Shown one piece after another: positions 1 through 8,904 of a stretch of DNA of 64,000 nucleotides. The notes under the pieces are model-generated. The model was not told the origin of the DNA, made no database searches, and was given only the letters and a program-made list of their open reading frames with translations. Source of the stretch: a candidate division BRC1 bacterium ADurb.Bin183. GTDB taxonomy: Bacteria; Sumerlaeota; Sumerlaeia; MWCT01. Position numbers and translations under genes: made by a program. Location of the stretch: NCBI GenBank assembly GCA_002070185.1, contig MWCT01000006.1:129001-193000 (forward strand), written 5' to 3'. How positions within the stretch are numbered: position 1 is the first letter of the stretch; every line of letters begins with the position of its first letter.

Positions 1-889
1 GGCGGAAGGTCCCGGCGGATGCGGAACCGGCAAATTTTGCTCCTCATGCGGCGCGGTCATCTCCATCCTTGCCAGCCAGAAAAAAGGAAAACCCGTCACA
101 GATGAATGCCTTGCAACCGTGCAGCATGGCGAAACAGTTGAATCTCTTGAATTCAGAGTCCGCTCCACACCAGTCAAATTGGGCGATAGTGAATTTATAG
201 TACTCGTTTTACATGATATCAGCGGCGACAAACGGCGTCAGGCTTTGGAACGAACTTTCTTCCACGACGTTCTAAACACCGTCGGCGGTTTGATTGGATG
301 GAGCAACCTCCTGCGCGATTTTGAAGGCACAGACCCCAAACAGGCGGCGGAGCGCATCATCTTGCTTTCAAAACGCCTTCAGCAAGAAATCGAAGAGCAG
401 CGCCGCCTCAGCCAAGCTGAAATGGGCACGCTCGAAATCGAAACTGCCACAGGCGCCGTTCAGGAAATTTTTAATAATCTTAAGACTATTTTTGAGGCGC
501 ATCCCGTCGCAAAAAATAAAATGCTCGAAGTCGTCAATGCCGATCCCGCTGAAGAAATTACAACAGATATCTCGCTCCTTACGCGCATCATTACCAACAT
601 GATAAAAAACGCCTTCGAGGCAATCCAGCCATCGCAAACCGTACGGCTCTGGTTCGCCATGCGCGAAGATGCGCCGACATTTTTTGTCCAAAACCCCGGC
701 AAGATTCCCGATGAGACCGCCATGCGCATCTTTCAGCGCTCTTTCAGCACAAAGTCAAAAACCGGTCGAGGCATCGGCACTTACAGCATGAAACTATTCG
801 GCGAGCGTTATCTCAAAGGTCAAGTCGGTTTTGAAACCAGCGAGGAAAACGGAACAATATTCTATATCTCCCTTCCCGCCAAAACCTGA
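1..889 (+). CDS. PAS-type sensor histidine kinase, 3' part (5' end outside window)
   Basis: The reading frame is open from base 2, so the gene enters from the left edge and 295 codons are visible. The first visible residues carry a Cys cluster (CGTGKFCSSCGA) of the kind found in a subset of PAS-domain kinases, where it could bind a metal or sense redox; this is inference. An H-box follows (FFHDVLN, His near visible residue 88), then an N-box (NMIKNAFEAI) and a G-region (GRGIGTYSMKL) typical of HATPase_c domains. The G1 Asp is replaced by VQNPG, a variation I associate with this kinase subgroup. An internal ATG at 119 is not the true start because homology-like sequence continues upstream. The sensed signal and the partner regulator are not visible. 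Confidence 0.85.
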   Translation, partial: AEGPGGCGTGKFCSSCGAVISILASQKKGKPVTDECLATVQHGETVESLEFRVRSTPVKLGDSEFIVLVLHDISGDKRRQALERTFFHDVLNTVGGLIGWSNLLRDFEGTDPKQAAERIILLSKRLQQEIEEQRRLSQAEMGTLEIETATGAVQEIFNNLKTIFEAHPVAKNKMLEVVNADPAEEITTDISLLTRIITNMIKNAFEAIQPSQTVRLWFAMREDAPTFFVQNPGKIPDETAMRIFQRSFSTKSKTGRGIGTYSMKLFGERYLKGQVGFETSEENGTIFYISLPAKT

Positions 890-929
890 TTTTTTTGCCC
901 CCGAAACAAATTTTTTTGGGAAAAAAACA

Positions 930-958
930 TTGACGATAAACACGTCCGTATCTAAACA
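930..958 (+). promoter_or_regulatory. Candidate sigma70-type promoter for the mgtE leader
   Basis: A -35-like TTGACG (930-935) is followed after 17 bases by TAAACA (953-958). The -35 matches five of six consensus positions and the -10 three of six. It would start a transcript near 965, giving a leader of about 265 bases before mgtE. Placement is by eye only. Confidence 0.35.
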
Positions 959-1013
959 TTAAACGTTTTTGTCACGCATAGATAAAAATGCAGCATAATT
1001 TTTTTGTTTATCC

Positions 1014-1205
1014 CTTAGGAGGAATCGCCATGAGCGATCCGGATGGCAGTCATAGATGCCAGAAAAATAGCTGGGAACTGATTCCAAGCGATTTGGATAA
1101 GCCTGAGCCTCAACACACGGAAATCGCGGCTGGATTTGTGAACCATCAACGCTCCATCCGAGCTTGATCCTCCGGTTCGCCTCCCGCCGCCCACCAACCT
1201 AACCG
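1014..1205 (+). promoter_or_regulatory. Structured leader of mgtE, possible divergent M-box (Mg2+) riboswitch
   Basis: This stretch has no good ORF and sits between the candidate promoter and mgtE. Nested complementarity is visible: TTAGG (1015-1019) with CCTAA (1198-1202), GGAGGA with TCCTCC (near 1170), GGATGG (1041-1046) with CCATCC (1154-1159), and a small hairpin ATCGC-catga-GCGAT near 1024-1038. The order TTAGGxGG, short hairpin, CAGAAAAATAG, CTCAACA, GCGGCTGGAT recalls conserved blocks of the M-box, which controls mgtE genes in other bacteria. The match is loose, so the class is an inference; that the leader is structured is better supported. Confidence 0.4.
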
Positions 1206-1229
1206 CTGCGGCTCAATCGGAGGTGAACC

Positions 1230-2609
1230 ATGAAAAATCCGCTTCTTGTGCCGGAACTGCGCGAAATTCTCGCAGCGGGCGATTATGACGACTTCAGAGA
1301 TTTCTGCGAAGACGGACACCCTGCAGTCATTGCTGAACTCATCTCGCCGCTCTCCGCCGAAGACATTTGGAATTTGCTCAAACACCTCAAACCAAACAAT
1401 CGCGCGGAAATTTTTCGCCACATCGAAGAAGACCAGCAACTGGAAATTGTAGCCAAACTACGCCGCGAAGAGATCGCTTGCCTTTTTTCCGAACTCCCTC
1501 CCGATGAACGCGCTGACCTCTTCAAACAGATACCGGAAAAAGTCCGCGAATCATTCCTTCCAGCGCTTGCTCAGGCGGAACGCGAAGATATACGCCGCCT
1601 TGCCGCCTATCAGGAAGGCACCGCCGGCGCAGTTATGACATCCGATTACGCCACACTCTCACCTTATATGACCGCCTCGGAGGCAATTGAACACTTGAGG
1701 AGCGTGGCGCCGGACAAGGAAACCATTTATTACGCCTACGTGCTGGATGATCGCCGAAAACTGATTGGATTCGTATCACTCAAAGACCTTATTATCGCAA
1801 GGCGAGAAGTCAAGGTCGGGGACATTATGCACACCGATACCATCTTTGCCCGCGTCGAAGAAGATCAGGAAGCTGCCGCGCGCAAAATTCAAAAATATGA
1901 CCTCCTTGCCCTGCCCGTTATCAACGGCGACGGCACCCTTGTCGGAATCATCACACAGGACGACGCCCTTGATATCATGGTTCAAGAGCATACAGAAGAT
2001 ATGGAAAAACTCATGGCTATCGCCGGCAGCCACGAAGCCGGTGTTTATCTCAAAACCCCCGCCTTTGTGCACTTCAAAAACAGGGCTTATTGGATTGTTG
2101 GACTTGCCGCCCTCGGATTGGTTTCCGGTTTCATCATACACAGATTTCAAGCCACGCTGATGAACATGCTCATCCTCGCCCTTTACATGCCCATGCTGGC
2201 AGACACGGGCGGAAACACCGGCAGCCAGTCAGCCACAGTGGTTGTGCGGGCGTTAGCTTTAAGGGAGATTACGCCAAAAGATGCCATAAAAGTCTTTCTA
2301 AAAGAGTTTCAAGTCTCTTTAATGCTGGCGATAGTGCTCGGTTTGCTTTCGTGGGGCAAGGTGCAATTTTTATCGCGCCACGTTGACCTGCCGGCGGGAT
2401 TTACACTTTGCAAAGTTGGCGTCGCCATTGCTCTGGCGCTGGGAATGCAGGTGGTCAGCGCAACAATAATCGGCGCGCTCCTCCCGCTCGGCGCAGCAAA
2501 AATGAAATGGGACCCAGCCATTGTTGCCAGCCCGGCTCTGACCACGATTGTGGACATCACCGGACTTTTAATCTATTTCCATACCGCTAAATTACTTCTG
2601 GGAATCTGA
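1230..2609 (+). CDS. mgtE: Magnesium transporter MgtE
   Basis: A 459-residue protein of normal MgtE length and order. An N-terminal helical MgtE_N domain (about 1-130) is followed by two CBS domains (about 135-255) and a C-terminal membrane channel domain with several hydrophobic segments from about residue 285. The channel signature TGGNTGSQSAT, which lines the Mg2+ pore in the family, is intact. The ATG at 1230 has a strong GGAGGT ribosome-binding site six bases upstream. MgtE is a homodimeric Mg2+ channel of the inner membrane gated by Mg2+ bound to its cytosolic domains. The long structured leader upstream suggests an added RNA-level control. The gene is monocistronic as far as can be seen. 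Confidence 0.95.
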   Translation: MKNPLLVPELREILAAGDYDDFRDFCEDGHPAVIAELISPLSAEDIWNLLKHLKPNNRAEIFRHIEEDQQLEIVAKLRREEIACLFSELPPDERADLFKQIPEKVRESFLPALAQAEREDIRRLAAYQEGTAGAVMTSDYATLSPYMTASEAIEHLRSVAPDKETIYYAYVLDDRRKLIGFVSLKDLIIARREVKVGDIMHTDTIFARVEEDQEAAARKIQKYDLLALPVINGDGTLVGIITQDDALDIMVQEHTEDMEKLMAIAGSHEAGVYLKTPAFVHFKNRAYWIVGLAALGLVSGFIIHRFQATLMNMLILALYMPMLADTGGNTGSQSATVVVRALALREITPKDAIKVFLKEFQVSLMLAIVLGLLSWGKVQFLSRHVDLPAGFTLCKVGVAIALALGMQVVSATIIGALLPLGAAKMKWDPAIVASPALTTIVDITGLLIYFHTAKLLLGI

Positions 2610-2861
2610 TTCCATATCAAATGAATCATTTCAATCGTTGCGCGGCATAATAACTTATTTCTTGCCGCTTGACATCTGAGCCGTTTTCAAGAGGTATGAT
2701 AGGGTAACTTATTTGAAAACAGATTGCCTGTTCATGAGCGCAAAACAAAAAGAATCCAACTCAAGCCATTTTACTAATAAAACCTCAAAAAGAAACCATC
2801 ATGCCAAGCGGGAATAGGATGCAAACTATCCAAATAAAATGATGTGTTAACGCCGTTTAAA

Positions 2862-2892
2862 AGACCCTTGAATCATTTTGATATCAAGGTCC
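2862..2892 (-). terminator. Weak hairpin at the end of the oxidoreductase beta gene
   Basis: On the minus strand CCTTGA pairs with TCAAGG (2884-2889 with 2866-2871), followed by GTCTTTT. The stem overlaps the stop codon of the beta-subunit gene. It is short and the T-run is poor, so termination is plausible only. Confidence 0.3.
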
Positions 2893-3633
2893 AATCGTAT
2901 CCTTGATAATCCCGAGCGGGTATTCCTTGATGACTGTTTCCTCAATGCGGCGGATGGCTTGAACGGGCGTTAATCCCCAGTTGACAGGGCAGGGCGAGAG
3001 TATCTCCACAAGCGAAAACCCGAGTTTTTGATCCTGAACCTCAAAAGCCTTGCGAATATATTTTTTTGTAATGCGGATATTTTGGGGCGAACTGACCGCG
3101 CTCCGCGCAAGAAACGCGCTGCCCGGCGTCAGGGCAAGCATCTCCGTTATCTTCAGCGGATGTCCCTCTTGCGTGGCGCTGCGCCCTTTAGGCGTGGTGG
3201 TCGTTTTTTGATTGAGAAGCGTGGTCGGCGCCATCTGCCCCCCGGTCATGCCATATGTGCCATTATTGACGAAAATTACAGTGATATTCTCTCCGCGGTT
3301 GGCGCAATGAATAATCTCCCCCGTGCCGATGGCGGCAAGGTCCCCGTCGCCCTGATAAGAAAAAACAAGATGGTCGGGATGGACGCGCTTCAAGCCCGTT
3401 GCCACAGCAGGCGTCCGTCCGTGCGGCGCTTCCATGCAATCAAAATTAAAATAATGATACGCAAACACGGCGCATCCCACAGGCGCCACAGAGAGCGTTC
3501 GCTCCCGCGCCCCCATCTCGTCCAATAATTCCGCAATCAAACGGTGGATAATTCCATGACCACAGCCCGGGCAATAATGAAAAGGAGTGTCAAAAAGACT
3601 CTCCGGTTTTGAAAAAACAGTTTTGATTTCCAT
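2884..3633 (-). CDS. 2-oxoacid:ferredoxin oxidoreductase, beta (TPP-binding) subunit, VOR/KOR type
   Basis: This is the thiamine pyrophosphate subunit of a ferredoxin-dependent 2-oxoacid oxidoreductase. It shows the N-terminal CPGCGH motif (residues about 21-26) and the TPP/Mg2+ motif GDGDLAAIG followed by [11 protein letters not shown]. The enzyme oxidatively decarboxylates a 2-oxoacid (branched-chain 2-oxoacids for VOR, 2-oxoglutarate for KOR) to its CoA ester and reduces ferredoxin in the cytoplasm. At 249 residues the length is normal. It lies six bases downstream of the alpha-subunit gene. Substrate cannot be fixed from sequence by eye; the alpha-beta pair looks most like the 3-methyl-2-oxobutanoate (VorAB) group. 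The gamma subunit is encoded about 9.5 kb away. Confidence 0.9.
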   Translation of the reverse strand: MEIKTVFSKPESLFDTPFHYCPGCGHGIIHRLIAELLDEMGARERTLSVAPVGCAVFAYHYFNFDCMEAPHGRTPAVATGLKRVHPDHLVFSYQGDGDLAAIGTGEIIHCANRGENITVIFVNNGTYGMTGGQMAPTTLLNQKTTTTPKGRSATQEGHPLKITEMLALTPGSAFLARSAVSSPQNIRITKKYIRKAFEVQDQKLGFSLVEILSPCPVNWGLTPVQAIRRIEETVIKEYPLGIIKDTIGP

Positions 3634-3639
3634 GATTTT

Positions 3640-4722
3640 TTAAACCCGCTTCCTGCCGCCGGTTTTCCGGCGCGCAATCTTGCGAACCTCTTCCAAAATC
3701 TCCTCCATTGAAAAAACCATCCCGCCCACGCGGTTTTTGAAATATACCGGTGCGGCATCGCCCACAGCTCGCTGCACATCTTCCTTAAATTGACCCATGC
3801 TGAGCTCTGCGACCAGAACCGCCTTTGACCGCTCCGCCATTTTGCGAAGCGTGGTTTCAGGAAATGGGAAAAGCGTGATGGGACGAAGCAGCCCAGCCTT
3901 GATGCCTTCCGCCCGCGCTGCCTCCACCACCGCTTTGCAGATGCGTCCCGATGTTCCGTATGCGACCAATAGTATATCCGCGCCCCGTGTTTGAAAAGCC
4001 TCGGAACGCGTCTCTTTCTTTTTTAATTCCGCATATTTTTTGTAAATGCGCAGATTATTTTCTTCAAGATCACTCTCTTTTAAAAAAAGCGATTTTATAA
4101 TCAGAGGCGGACGTCCTTTGCAGCCGGTCATCGCCCAGTCTTTCTTGAACGCGCGAGGTTTGTAATTTACTGGAATCTCAACCGCCTCGGACATCTGCCC
4201 CAATAAACCGTCCGTCAAAATAAGCGCCGGATTCCGATATTGATCCGCCAACTCAAAAGCAAGCATCGTCAGCTCCAGCATCTCTTGACCCGTATGCGGC
4301 GCAAGTGTTATAGTGTGATAGTCCCCATGCCCGCCGCCCTTCACAGATTGAAAATAATCCGATTGAGCCGGTCCAATACCGCCCAGCCCCGGTCCGCCGC
4401 GCACTACGTTGACAATCACACACGGCAATTCCATTCCCGCCATGTAGGAAATGCCCTCCTGCATCAGACTGATGCCCGGCGAGGAGGAACTCGTCATGGC
4501 GCGCCCTCCCGCAGCCGCCGCCCCCATGACCATGTTAATCGCCGCCAGTTCGCTTTCGCTCTGGATAAAAACCCCGCCGCGGGGAGGCAATTCCCGCGAC
4601 ATGAATTCCGGTATCTCGTTCTGTGGCGTGATTGGATATCCAAAATAATATCGGCAACCGGCAATGATGGCGCCCGTGCCGATCGCCTCGTTGCCCGTGA
4701 TTAACTTTACTGTTTCTTTCAT
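3640..4722 (-). CDS. 2-oxoacid:ferredoxin oxidoreductase, alpha subunit, VOR/KOR type
   Basis: A 360-residue alpha subunit with the pyrimidine-binding start GNEAIGTGAIIAG and the FGYPITPQNEIPE motif, followed by SSSPGISLMQEG and GGPGLGGIGPAQSDYFQ, all family hallmarks. The C-terminal third is a transketolase-C-like domain (VAYGTSGRICKAVVEAAR). It forms the catalytic core with the beta subunit just downstream. VOR operons commonly start with a small 2x[4Fe-4S] ferredoxin (delta) gene. None is present before this gene, where a 91-base gap leads to recF, so the electron-acceptor subunit must be encoded elsewhere or be a free ferredoxin. Confidence 0.92.
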   Translation of the reverse strand: MKETVKLITGNEAIGTGAIIAGCRYYFGYPITPQNEIPEFMSRELPPRGGVFIQSESELAAINMVMGAAAAGGRAMTSSSSPGISLMQEGISYMAGMELPCVIVNVVRGGPGLGGIGPAQSDYFQSVKGGGHGDYHTITLAPHTGQEMLELTMLAFELADQYRNPALILTDGLLGQMSEAVEIPVNYKPRAFKKDWAMTGCKGRPPLIIKSLFLKESDLEENNLRIYKKYAELKKKETRSEAFQTRGADILLVAYGTSGRICKAVVEAARAEGIKAGLLRPITLFPFPETTLRKMAERSKAVLVAELSMGQFKEDVQRAVGDAAPVYFKNRVGGMVFSMEEILEEVRKIARRKTGGRKRV

Positions 4723-4813
4723 GAAACTCTTTTTCCCGATAATGGATTATGAGCCATACATAAAACGCAAAGAATTTTCCTAAACACGTTCAGCTCGCAA
4801 GACAAGTTAAATA

Positions 4814-5929
4814 TTATAAAATCCGCCCGTTGCATATCTGAAAAGTCTTCTCAACAGGCAAAGCTCCGCGCAGCGTGTCGGCATCCGTGCCGGTGATAAA
4901 TGTCTGCAGATTCGGATCCAAAAGCGACAAAAAATGGAGACGCCGCTTCTCATCCAATTCGCTCACAATATCATCCAAAAGCAAAATCGGCGTCAGACCA
5001 GTATATGCCTTCATCAGATTTATCTCCGCAAGGCGCAGCGCAATCATGGCGGAGCGCTGCTGCCCTTGCGAACCATATATCCGCGCATCCTGCCCGCCGA
5101 TGGTGATGCGGAAATCATCGCGGTGCGGTCCCGCGTTTGTATTGCCTCTGTACATATCCTCCGAGCGTGAACGCCGCATTATCTCCTTAAAAAGCGCCTC
5201 GACAACTTCCCGATTTGCGGACGTTTCATTCTTGCCGAGAAAACTTTCGTATCCCAAATCTAACGATTCGCTCGAATCCGCTATGCCATTGTATATCTGC
5301 CCCGCCGCCGCCGCAAGCTCTTTGATGAATTTCCGCCGGAAAAGATATATCTCCGCCGCAGGCGACGCCATCTCCTCATCCCAGACCTCCAGGCTTTCCG
5401 CCATATCGGTATCGTCCATGCTCGATTTTAAAAGCGCATTGCGCTGCCGCAGAATCTGCGCATATCGTTGCAAATGGTAAAGGTAATTATGATCCATCTG
5501 GCAGCCTTCCATATCAAGAAAGCGCCGCCTTGCCCCCGGCGAGCCCTGCACAATTTCAAGATCCCCAGGCGTGAAAAGAACCGCATTCATCTTACCCCAG
5601 AGCAGACCCAGCGAAAAAAGCGTCTTGCCGTTGCACGAAACATTTTTTTGCGTTCGATTCATCGCCACAACAATCTCATATTGCGACTCCGGTCTCTTCA
5701 CCAAACCGCGAATTATCGCAACCGTGTCTGATGGCGAATCCCACGGCAGCGTTTCCCTATCCTGCCGCGTTCTGAAAGAGCGTCCTGTTATCAGATAATA
5801 AATCGCTTCAAGGAGATTCGTTTTTCCTTGTGCGTTTGCGCCCCAGAAAAGATTCACCCCTTTTGCCGACGCCAACTCGGCATGCGCAATATTCCTGAAA
5901 TCTCTGATAGATAAATGAATAAGATGCAT
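4814..5929 (-). CDS. recF: DNA replication and repair protein RecF
   Basis: RecF is an SMC-like ATPase that helps load RecA at gapped DNA through RecFOR. The 371-residue protein has the Walker A GANAQGKT (residues 30-37), the ABC signature region GSQGQQRS and the Walker B PILLLDDIVSELD. The first ATG (5929) is chosen because the protein then begins MHLIHLSIRDFRN, the usual RecF start. A TTG 60 bases upstream would add an untypical tail. The gene is not beside dnaA/dnaN, where recF is often found; its neighbours are the oxidoreductase genes downstream and a divergent prepilin peptidase gene upstream. Confidence 0.93.
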   Translation of the reverse strand: MHLIHLSIRDFRNIAHAELASAKGVNLFWGANAQGKTNLLEAIYYLITGRSFRTRQDRETLPWDSPSDTVAIIRGLVKRPESQYEIVVAMNRTQKNVSCNGKTLFSLGLLWGKMNAVLFTPGDLEIVQGSPGARRRFLDMEGCQMDHNYLYHLQRYAQILRQRNALLKSSMDDTDMAESLEVWDEEMASPAAEIYLFRRKFIKELAAAAGQIYNGIADSSESLDLGYESFLGKNETSANREVVEALFKEIMRRSRSEDMYRGNTNAGPHRDDFRITIGGQDARIYGSQGQQRSAMIALRLAEINLMKAYTGLTPILLLDDIVSELDEKRRLHFLSLLDPNLQTFITGTDADTLRGALPVEKTFQICNGRIL

Positions 5930-6082
5930 TATATTTTTATCATCTATTTGAATGATAAGTATCAAAAATTTTGGCGGGATCAAAGTCAATCAAAGATATA
6001 TTCTAAACAATAAAAAAATATTCTTGCTTGCCTGCCCGATTTGGCAGGAATAGAAATATCCATATTCTTTGGGAGCGCAATT

Positions 6083-7084
6083 TTGAACGACCCTAATTTT
6101 TTCTCTCCAGAATTTTTTTACGCCCATCTGGGCATTATCGTTATTTTCGGGTTTTTGTTTGGAAGCTTCCTCAACGTCTGCATCTATCGCATCCCCGCCG
6201 GACTCTCCATCGTTTTGCCCGGCTCGCATTGTTATTCCTGCGGCACGCCCATCTCCTGGTATGACAACATCCCGCTCTTGAGTTATCTCATCCTGCGCGG
6301 ACGCTGCCGCTATTGCAATTCATCTTTCAGCATTCGATATTTTCTCATCGAATTAATGACCGGATTATTCTTTGGACTGACGTTTTATTATTTCCGCTAT
6401 ACCCTTGCCTCTCTGGTATATATTGTCTTTATCTGCCTCCTGATTGTGGCAACATTTACAGACTTTGACCATTGGATTATACCCGATGGCGTCAGCCTCT
6501 ATGGCGCCCTCTTCGGTCTTGCCGCCGCTGCGCTCGCCGGATTTTATCCGCGCGGTTTTATAGTCTCCAATATCTGGCCCCTATATGGCGCCGCCGCATG
6601 GAAGCCGTTTCTGAACGCCCTTTCCGGCGCTGCCGCAGGCGCCCTGTTGCTCTATGCCATTGGCGCCATCGGCACGTTTGCCTTCCAAAAGGAGGCGATG
6701 GGATTTGGCGATGTCAAACTCTTCCTCCTTATCGGAAGCATGTTAGGAGTCATCAACTGCATCTACGTCCTGATGATTGCATCATTCATCGGCTCAATTG
6801 TGGGCATCCCCATGTTCATTTTGGCAAAGATTTCCGATAGAAAAAAAAAGTCGGCTTCGCCGGATGCGCTGCCGGAATGCTCTCAAGAAAATCCGCGCGA
6901 GGAACCTGACCGCGAAGAAATAATTATTCAAAGGCTGCTCTCCGCAAGCAAGGGGAAAGGCGGAAACGCCGCCGCATCCCCCGGGCTTCATCACATCCCC
7001 TTCGGTCCTTACATAGCACTCGCCGCGATAATCGTTCTCTTCTGGGGAGAAAAAATCCACAATTACCTGTTCGGGATATACTGA
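6083..7084 (+). CDS. pilD: Prepilin peptidase / N-methyltransferase (type IV leader peptidase)
   Basis: An inner-membrane aspartyl protease that cleaves and methylates type IV pilin or type II secretion pseudopilin precursors. The cytoplasmic zinc-binding CxxC...CxxC domain is present (Cys 50, 53, 75, 78), followed by the two catalytic aspartates, one in TDFDHWIIPD (about 127-129) and one in GFGDVKL (210). The proposed TTG start at 6083 has GGGAG seven bases upstream; a TTG at 6041 would add 14 residues. At 333 residues it is longer than usual because a charged, low-complexity insert of about 50 residues (near 255-305) separates the last membrane segments. No pilin or secretion genes lie next to it. 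Confidence 0.9.
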   Translation: MNDPNFFSPEFFYAHLGIIVIFGFLFGSFLNVCIYRIPAGLSIVLPGSHCYSCGTPISWYDNIPLLSYLILRGRCRYCNSSFSIRYFLIELMTGLFFGLTFYYFRYTLASLVYIVFICLLIVATFTDFDHWIIPDGVSLYGALFGLAAAALAGFYPRGFIVSNIWPLYGAAAWKPFLNALSGAAAGALLLYAIGAIGTFAFQKEAMGFGDVKLFLLIGSMLGVINCIYVLMIASFIGSIVGIPMFILAKISDRKKKSASPDALPECSQENPREEPDREEIIIQRLLSASKGKGGNAAASPGLHHIPFGPYIALAAIIVLFWGEKIHNYLFGIY

Positions 7085-7088
7085 AGAC

Positions 7089-8246
7089 ATGCGCGTTCAA
7101 ATTAAACATTATTTGCCGGTGATAACGCTCATGTTTCTAACTTTTTTTATCTTAGATGTCAACCCCAGCGAGCCATCAAGCGGCACAACCATACTCAAAT
7201 GGATTCGCCCGGCGCAAAGCGGCTCGCATTTTATCTGCGGGGACGCTGGCGAGCGTTTTATCGCATGGGGATTCAATTATGACCATGACCGCGGCGGGCG
7301 ATTGCTCGAAGACTACTGGCATAATGAATGGAATACTATTGAGGAAGATTTCCGTGAAATGAAATCCCTCGGCGCTAATGTTATCAGAATTCACCTGCAA
7401 ACCGCGCAATTTTTGAAATCTCCCAAAGACCCTGACCCGGCATCCCTTTCCCAATTGGCTCGGCTTCTTTGCCTTGCGGAAAAAACGGCAATTTATCTCG
7501 ATATAACCGGTCTCGGCTGCTATCATAAAAAAAACACGCCCGAATGGTATGATAAATTAAACGAGGCGGAAAGGTGGAATGCGCAGGCGCTGTTCTGGGA
7601 ATCTGTGGCAAAGATATGCGCCGCAAGCCCCGCCGTTTTCTGCTACGACCTCATGAATGAACCGATTCTCCCCGGTGATGGCGAGACAGCTGATGATTGG
7701 CTGGCGGGAGAATTTGGCGGAAAGTATTTTGTCCAGCGCATCGCCCTCGATCTGGCGGGGCGCACGCGCGAAAATGTCGCGGAGACATGGATTGCAAAAC
7801 TCACCGGCGCCATTCGCAAACACGACAGCAAACACATGATAACAGTTGGCGTCATCCCTTGGGCTTATGTTTTTACAGGCGCAAAACCAATCTTCTATAC
7901 GCCCGAAACCGCGCCGCACCTCGATTTTGTCAGCGTTCATTTCTACCCCCAAAAAAACGAAACGGCAAAAGCGCTTGACGCCCTGAAAGTTTACGACATC
8001 GGAAAACCGATTGTCGTCGAGGAAATGTTTCCGCTTAAATGCAGCTTGAAGGAACTTAACGACTTTATCGAAGGCTCTCGCAAAATCGCCGACGGCTGGC
8101 TCGGTTTTTACTGGGGCAAAACTATCGAAGAATACCGCATGAACAAATCTGATATCGCCGACGCTATTACGCTTGGCTGGCTGGAATATTTTCGCGAAAA
8201 ATCCGTAACTATGCTCAAATCGGAGAAATGCCCCGATGGCAAATAA
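7089..8246 (+). CDS. Exported GH5-like glycoside hydrolase
   Basis: A 385-residue protein with an N-terminal hydrophobic signal segment (about 6-22) and a (beta/alpha)8-type glycosidase sequence. The typical GH5/clan A features are visible: LGANVIRIHL on an early strand, YDLMNEPIL with the probable acid/base Glu191, FVSVHFYP, and KPIVVEEMF with the probable nucleophile Glu311 or Glu312. Family GH5 cleaves beta-linked glucans or mannans, but the substrate cannot be told here. It starts five bases after the prepilin peptidase gene and overlaps lipB by 11 bases, so the three probably form one transcript. Export suggests a role in the periplasm or outside the cell. Confidence 0.75.
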   Translation: MRVQIKHYLPVITLMFLTFFILDVNPSEPSSGTTILKWIRPAQSGSHFICGDAGERFIAWGFNYDHDRGGRLLEDYWHNEWNTIEEDFREMKSLGANVIRIHLQTAQFLKSPKDPDPASLSQLARLLCLAEKTAIYLDITGLGCYHKKNTPEWYDKLNEAERWNAQALFWESVAKICAASPAVFCYDLMNEPILPGDGETADDWLAGEFGGKYFVQRIALDLAGRTRENVAETWIAKLTGAIRKHDSKHMITVGVIPWAYVFTGAKPIFYTPETAPHLDFVSVHFYPQKNETAKALDALKVYDIGKPIVVEEMFPLKCSLKELNDFIEGSRKIADGWLGFYWGKTIEEYRMNKSDIADAITLGWLEYFREKSVTMLKSEKCPDGK

Positions 8247-8898
8247 TGAACGTTTCCAATTTGTGGACTGGAACCGGCGCCCCTATGCGGAGGCTGTTGA
8301 CGAAATGAATTTAATCGTGGAGCAGCGCATTGCTGGAAATGGTTCCGACACAATCATCTTTGTGGAGCATGACCCTGTTATCACAATGGGACGCCGCGCC
8401 CGCGCCGAGCATCTCGTCGGATACGCATCATCAGATGGCAAAACCATCGGCGGAATCCCCGTCGTTTATACCGACAGGGGAGGCGATGTCACGCTCCACT
8501 CTCCCGGACAACTTGTCATTTATCCCGTTATCCGCCTCAAAGTCAGAGAGCAGCGCCTTCACGACCTTTTGATTGCGTATGAAAATCTCATTATTCAAAC
8601 GGCTCTTGCCTTTGGTGTTAAGGCTTGCCGTATCGAAGGCAGAACAGGCGCATGGACGCCGCGGGGCAAACTCGCCTCCATCGGCATCCACATTCGCCGC
8701 TGGACAACATATCACGGCATCGCCCTCAACGTCTCCAACGACCTTTCCCTTTTCGATAATATCATCCCCTGCGGATTGCATGGAATAAAAATGGCAAGCC
8801 TTGAATCGGAAACAAACCGCGCATTAGATATGGCTGAAGTTAAAAAACAGATAGCCTCGCTGTTTCAAAAGGTTTGGGAGCAAATGATGGCGCGCTGA
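8236..8898 (+). CDS. lipB: Octanoyltransferase LipB
   Basis: LipB moves the octanoyl group from octanoyl-ACP to lipoyl domains, the first step of lipoate synthesis, in the cytoplasm. The 220-residue protein has the conserved DRGGDVTLHSPGQLV block (80-94), the GKLASIGIHIRRW block with the conserved Lys145, and the catalytic Cys179 in PCG. It overlaps the end of the glycosidase gene. The partner lipoyl synthase gene lipA is not in the window. The following gene is convergent and only six bases away. Confidence 0.95.
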   Translation: MANNERFQFVDWNRRPYAEAVDEMNLIVEQRIAGNGSDTIIFVEHDPVITMGRRARAEHLVGYASSDGKTIGGIPVVYTDRGGDVTLHSPGQLVIYPVIRLKVREQRLHDLLIAYENLIIQTALAFGVKACRIEGRTGAWTPRGKLASIGIHIRRWTTYHGIALNVSNDLSLFDNIIPCGLHGIKMASLESETNRALDMAEVKKQIASLFQKVWEQMMAR

Positions 8899-8904
8899 AA
8901 TGCG

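Noticed and set aside
2734-2817. Short frame of 27 codons starting at an ATG in the gap after mgtE
   Set aside because: No ribosome-binding site, very Lys/Ser/Asn-rich and no other support. A TTGACA (2669) and TATGAT (2695) upstream have a 20-base spacer, too long for a normal promoter.
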